5,323 bases of DNA, from positions 1-5,323 of the forward strand of contig JAKSPA010000138.1 in the NCBI GenBank assembly GCA_024405235.1, read 5' to 3'. The DNA comes from Lentisphaeria bacterium (GTDB lineage: Bacteria; Verrucomicrobiota; Lentisphaeria; Oligosphaerales; Oligosphaeraceae). The position numbers and the translations under genes are program-made. The notes below the pieces were generated by a model. That model ran no database searches. It had not been told where the DNA came from and was given only the letters and a program-made list of their open reading frames with translations. Below, one piece after another: positions 5,084 through 5,323 of this stretch (its first letter is position 1; the number at the start of each line of letters is the position of its first letter).

Positions 5084-5323
5084 TTTGCCGTGACCGCCGT
5101 GCTGTCCATCGCCGCTATCTTCATTTTAATTGCATGCTGCTTCCGCTCACCGACCCTGCCGGTCATTTTGGTGCTGACGATCGAGCTTGCCATCTGGCTG
5201 AATTTGTCGGTGCCGGTGCTGCGGGGCGTGACGGTGTCCTTCGTCGACCCGACCTGCGTCAACTGCATCCAGCTCGGCGCGACGGTGGACTACGCCATCC
5301 TGCTCACGACGCGCTTCCGCGAG
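4667..5323 (+). CDS. HtpX-like M48 protease N-terminus fused in frame to an MMPL/RND transporter fragment (partial, runs off the edge)
   Basis: An open frame of 219 codons reaches the window end. Residues 1-139 read like HtpX, the membrane-bound zinc protease of protein quality control: two hydrophobic segments (about 15-36 and 40-62), ILQITRGRPANPANPRERIL at 66-85, PPLYITEAKAPNAFASG at 102-118, and LTQGLMDTTDRD at 128-139. HtpX homologues then normally have E-x-x-x-V-x-A-H-E-L-x-H, which carries the zinc ligands; it is absent. From residue 140 (FAVTAVLSIAAIF) the protein instead matches the sterol-sensing-like membrane region of MMPL/RND transporters: CCFRSPTLPVILVLTIELA, WLNLSVP, and IQLGATVDYAILLTTRFRE with the Asp (D208) typical of transmembrane segment 4. 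Neither family is complete here. ATG 4667 is the first in-frame ATG after the candidate promoter, but no Shine-Dalgarno is visible. A real fusion or an assembly chimera are both possible; I favour the latter. Confidence 0.85.
   Translation, partial: MYKTDAAIFENNIRTGILLIVTAALVLAASSVLGYQLNNIPLGIGIGVVACIIVIPVQMMLTKAAILQITRGRPANPANPRERILLDRIATLSKNASLSKTPPLYITEAKAPNAFASGLGESSAFVCLTQGLMDTTDRDFAVTAVLSIAAIFILIACCFRSPTLPVILVLTIELAIWLNLSVPVLRGVTVSFVDPTCVNCIQLGATVDYAILLTTRFRE
5084..5323 (+). other. MMPL/RND-family transporter segment
   Basis: Codons 140-219. A hydrophobic helix (LSIAAIFILIACC), an FRSPTLPV loop, a second helix (ILVLTIELAIWLNL) and the GATVDYAILLTTRFRE helix match MMPL-type RND permeases, which use a transmembrane Asp in proton-coupled export. 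The usual transporter N-terminus, with its first helix and periplasmic domain, is missing upstream. Confidence 0.8.

Noticed and set aside
4636..5268. Two minus-strand open frames opposite the HtpX/MMPL frame (4636-4965 and 4978-5268)
   Set aside because: The plus frame has unmistakable family motifs throughout; the minus frames are low-complexity Ser/Met-rich shadows.

Overview
This 5.3 kb window carries two complete minus-strand genes, dprA followed by topA, and the 5' part of a divergent plus-strand reading frame that runs off the right edge. The dprA-topA order is a common bacterial arrangement. The DNA is moderately GC-rich in genes and AT-rich with many short repeats between them. The organism is a bacterium. 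The repeat-laden intergenic style and an unusual TopA C-terminus would fit an uncultured PVC-group or gut/rumen-type genome, but this is a weak inference and nothing here fixes the phylum.

Layout. Bases 1-302 hold no gene. They contain a compound repeat: 7-bp tandem arrays (ATTGAGA and ATTCTGC) surround a core of about 113 bp with two near-identical 27-bp direct repeats, each carrying a small hairpin, and a third hairpin between them. topA (303-3122, minus) is a full type IA topoisomerase core followed by three copies of a roughly 75-residue module and one zinc ribbon. Between topA and dprA (3123-3284) lie a strong topA ribosome binding site, a short inverted repeat, three tandem copies of a 19-bp G-rich unit able to form a G-quadruplex, and four copies of a 9-bp unit that straddle the dprA stop codon. 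dprA (3285-4442, minus, start chosen at 4442) is a normal full-length DNA-processing protein. Bases 4443-4666 form the divergent control region, with a candidate TATATA promoter box and a 7-bp palindrome.

The most striking item is the right-hand frame (4667-5323, plus). Its first 139 or so codons read as the N-terminal half of an HtpX-type (M48) membrane protease and stop just where the HEXXH zinc motif should begin. The frame then continues without interruption as the middle of an MMPL/RND-family transporter, including the GATVDY transmembrane signature. This is either a genuine in-frame gene fusion or, more likely in my view, a chimeric join in a metagenome assembly at a short shared sequence.

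Functionally, DprA (single-strand DNA loading of RecA during uptake) and TopA (relaxation of negative supercoils) are DNA-handling housekeeping proteins and are probably expressed from the same strand. The repeat-filled gap suggests topA may also have its own promoter. No CRISPR array, tRNA, rRNA or transposase gene was seen.
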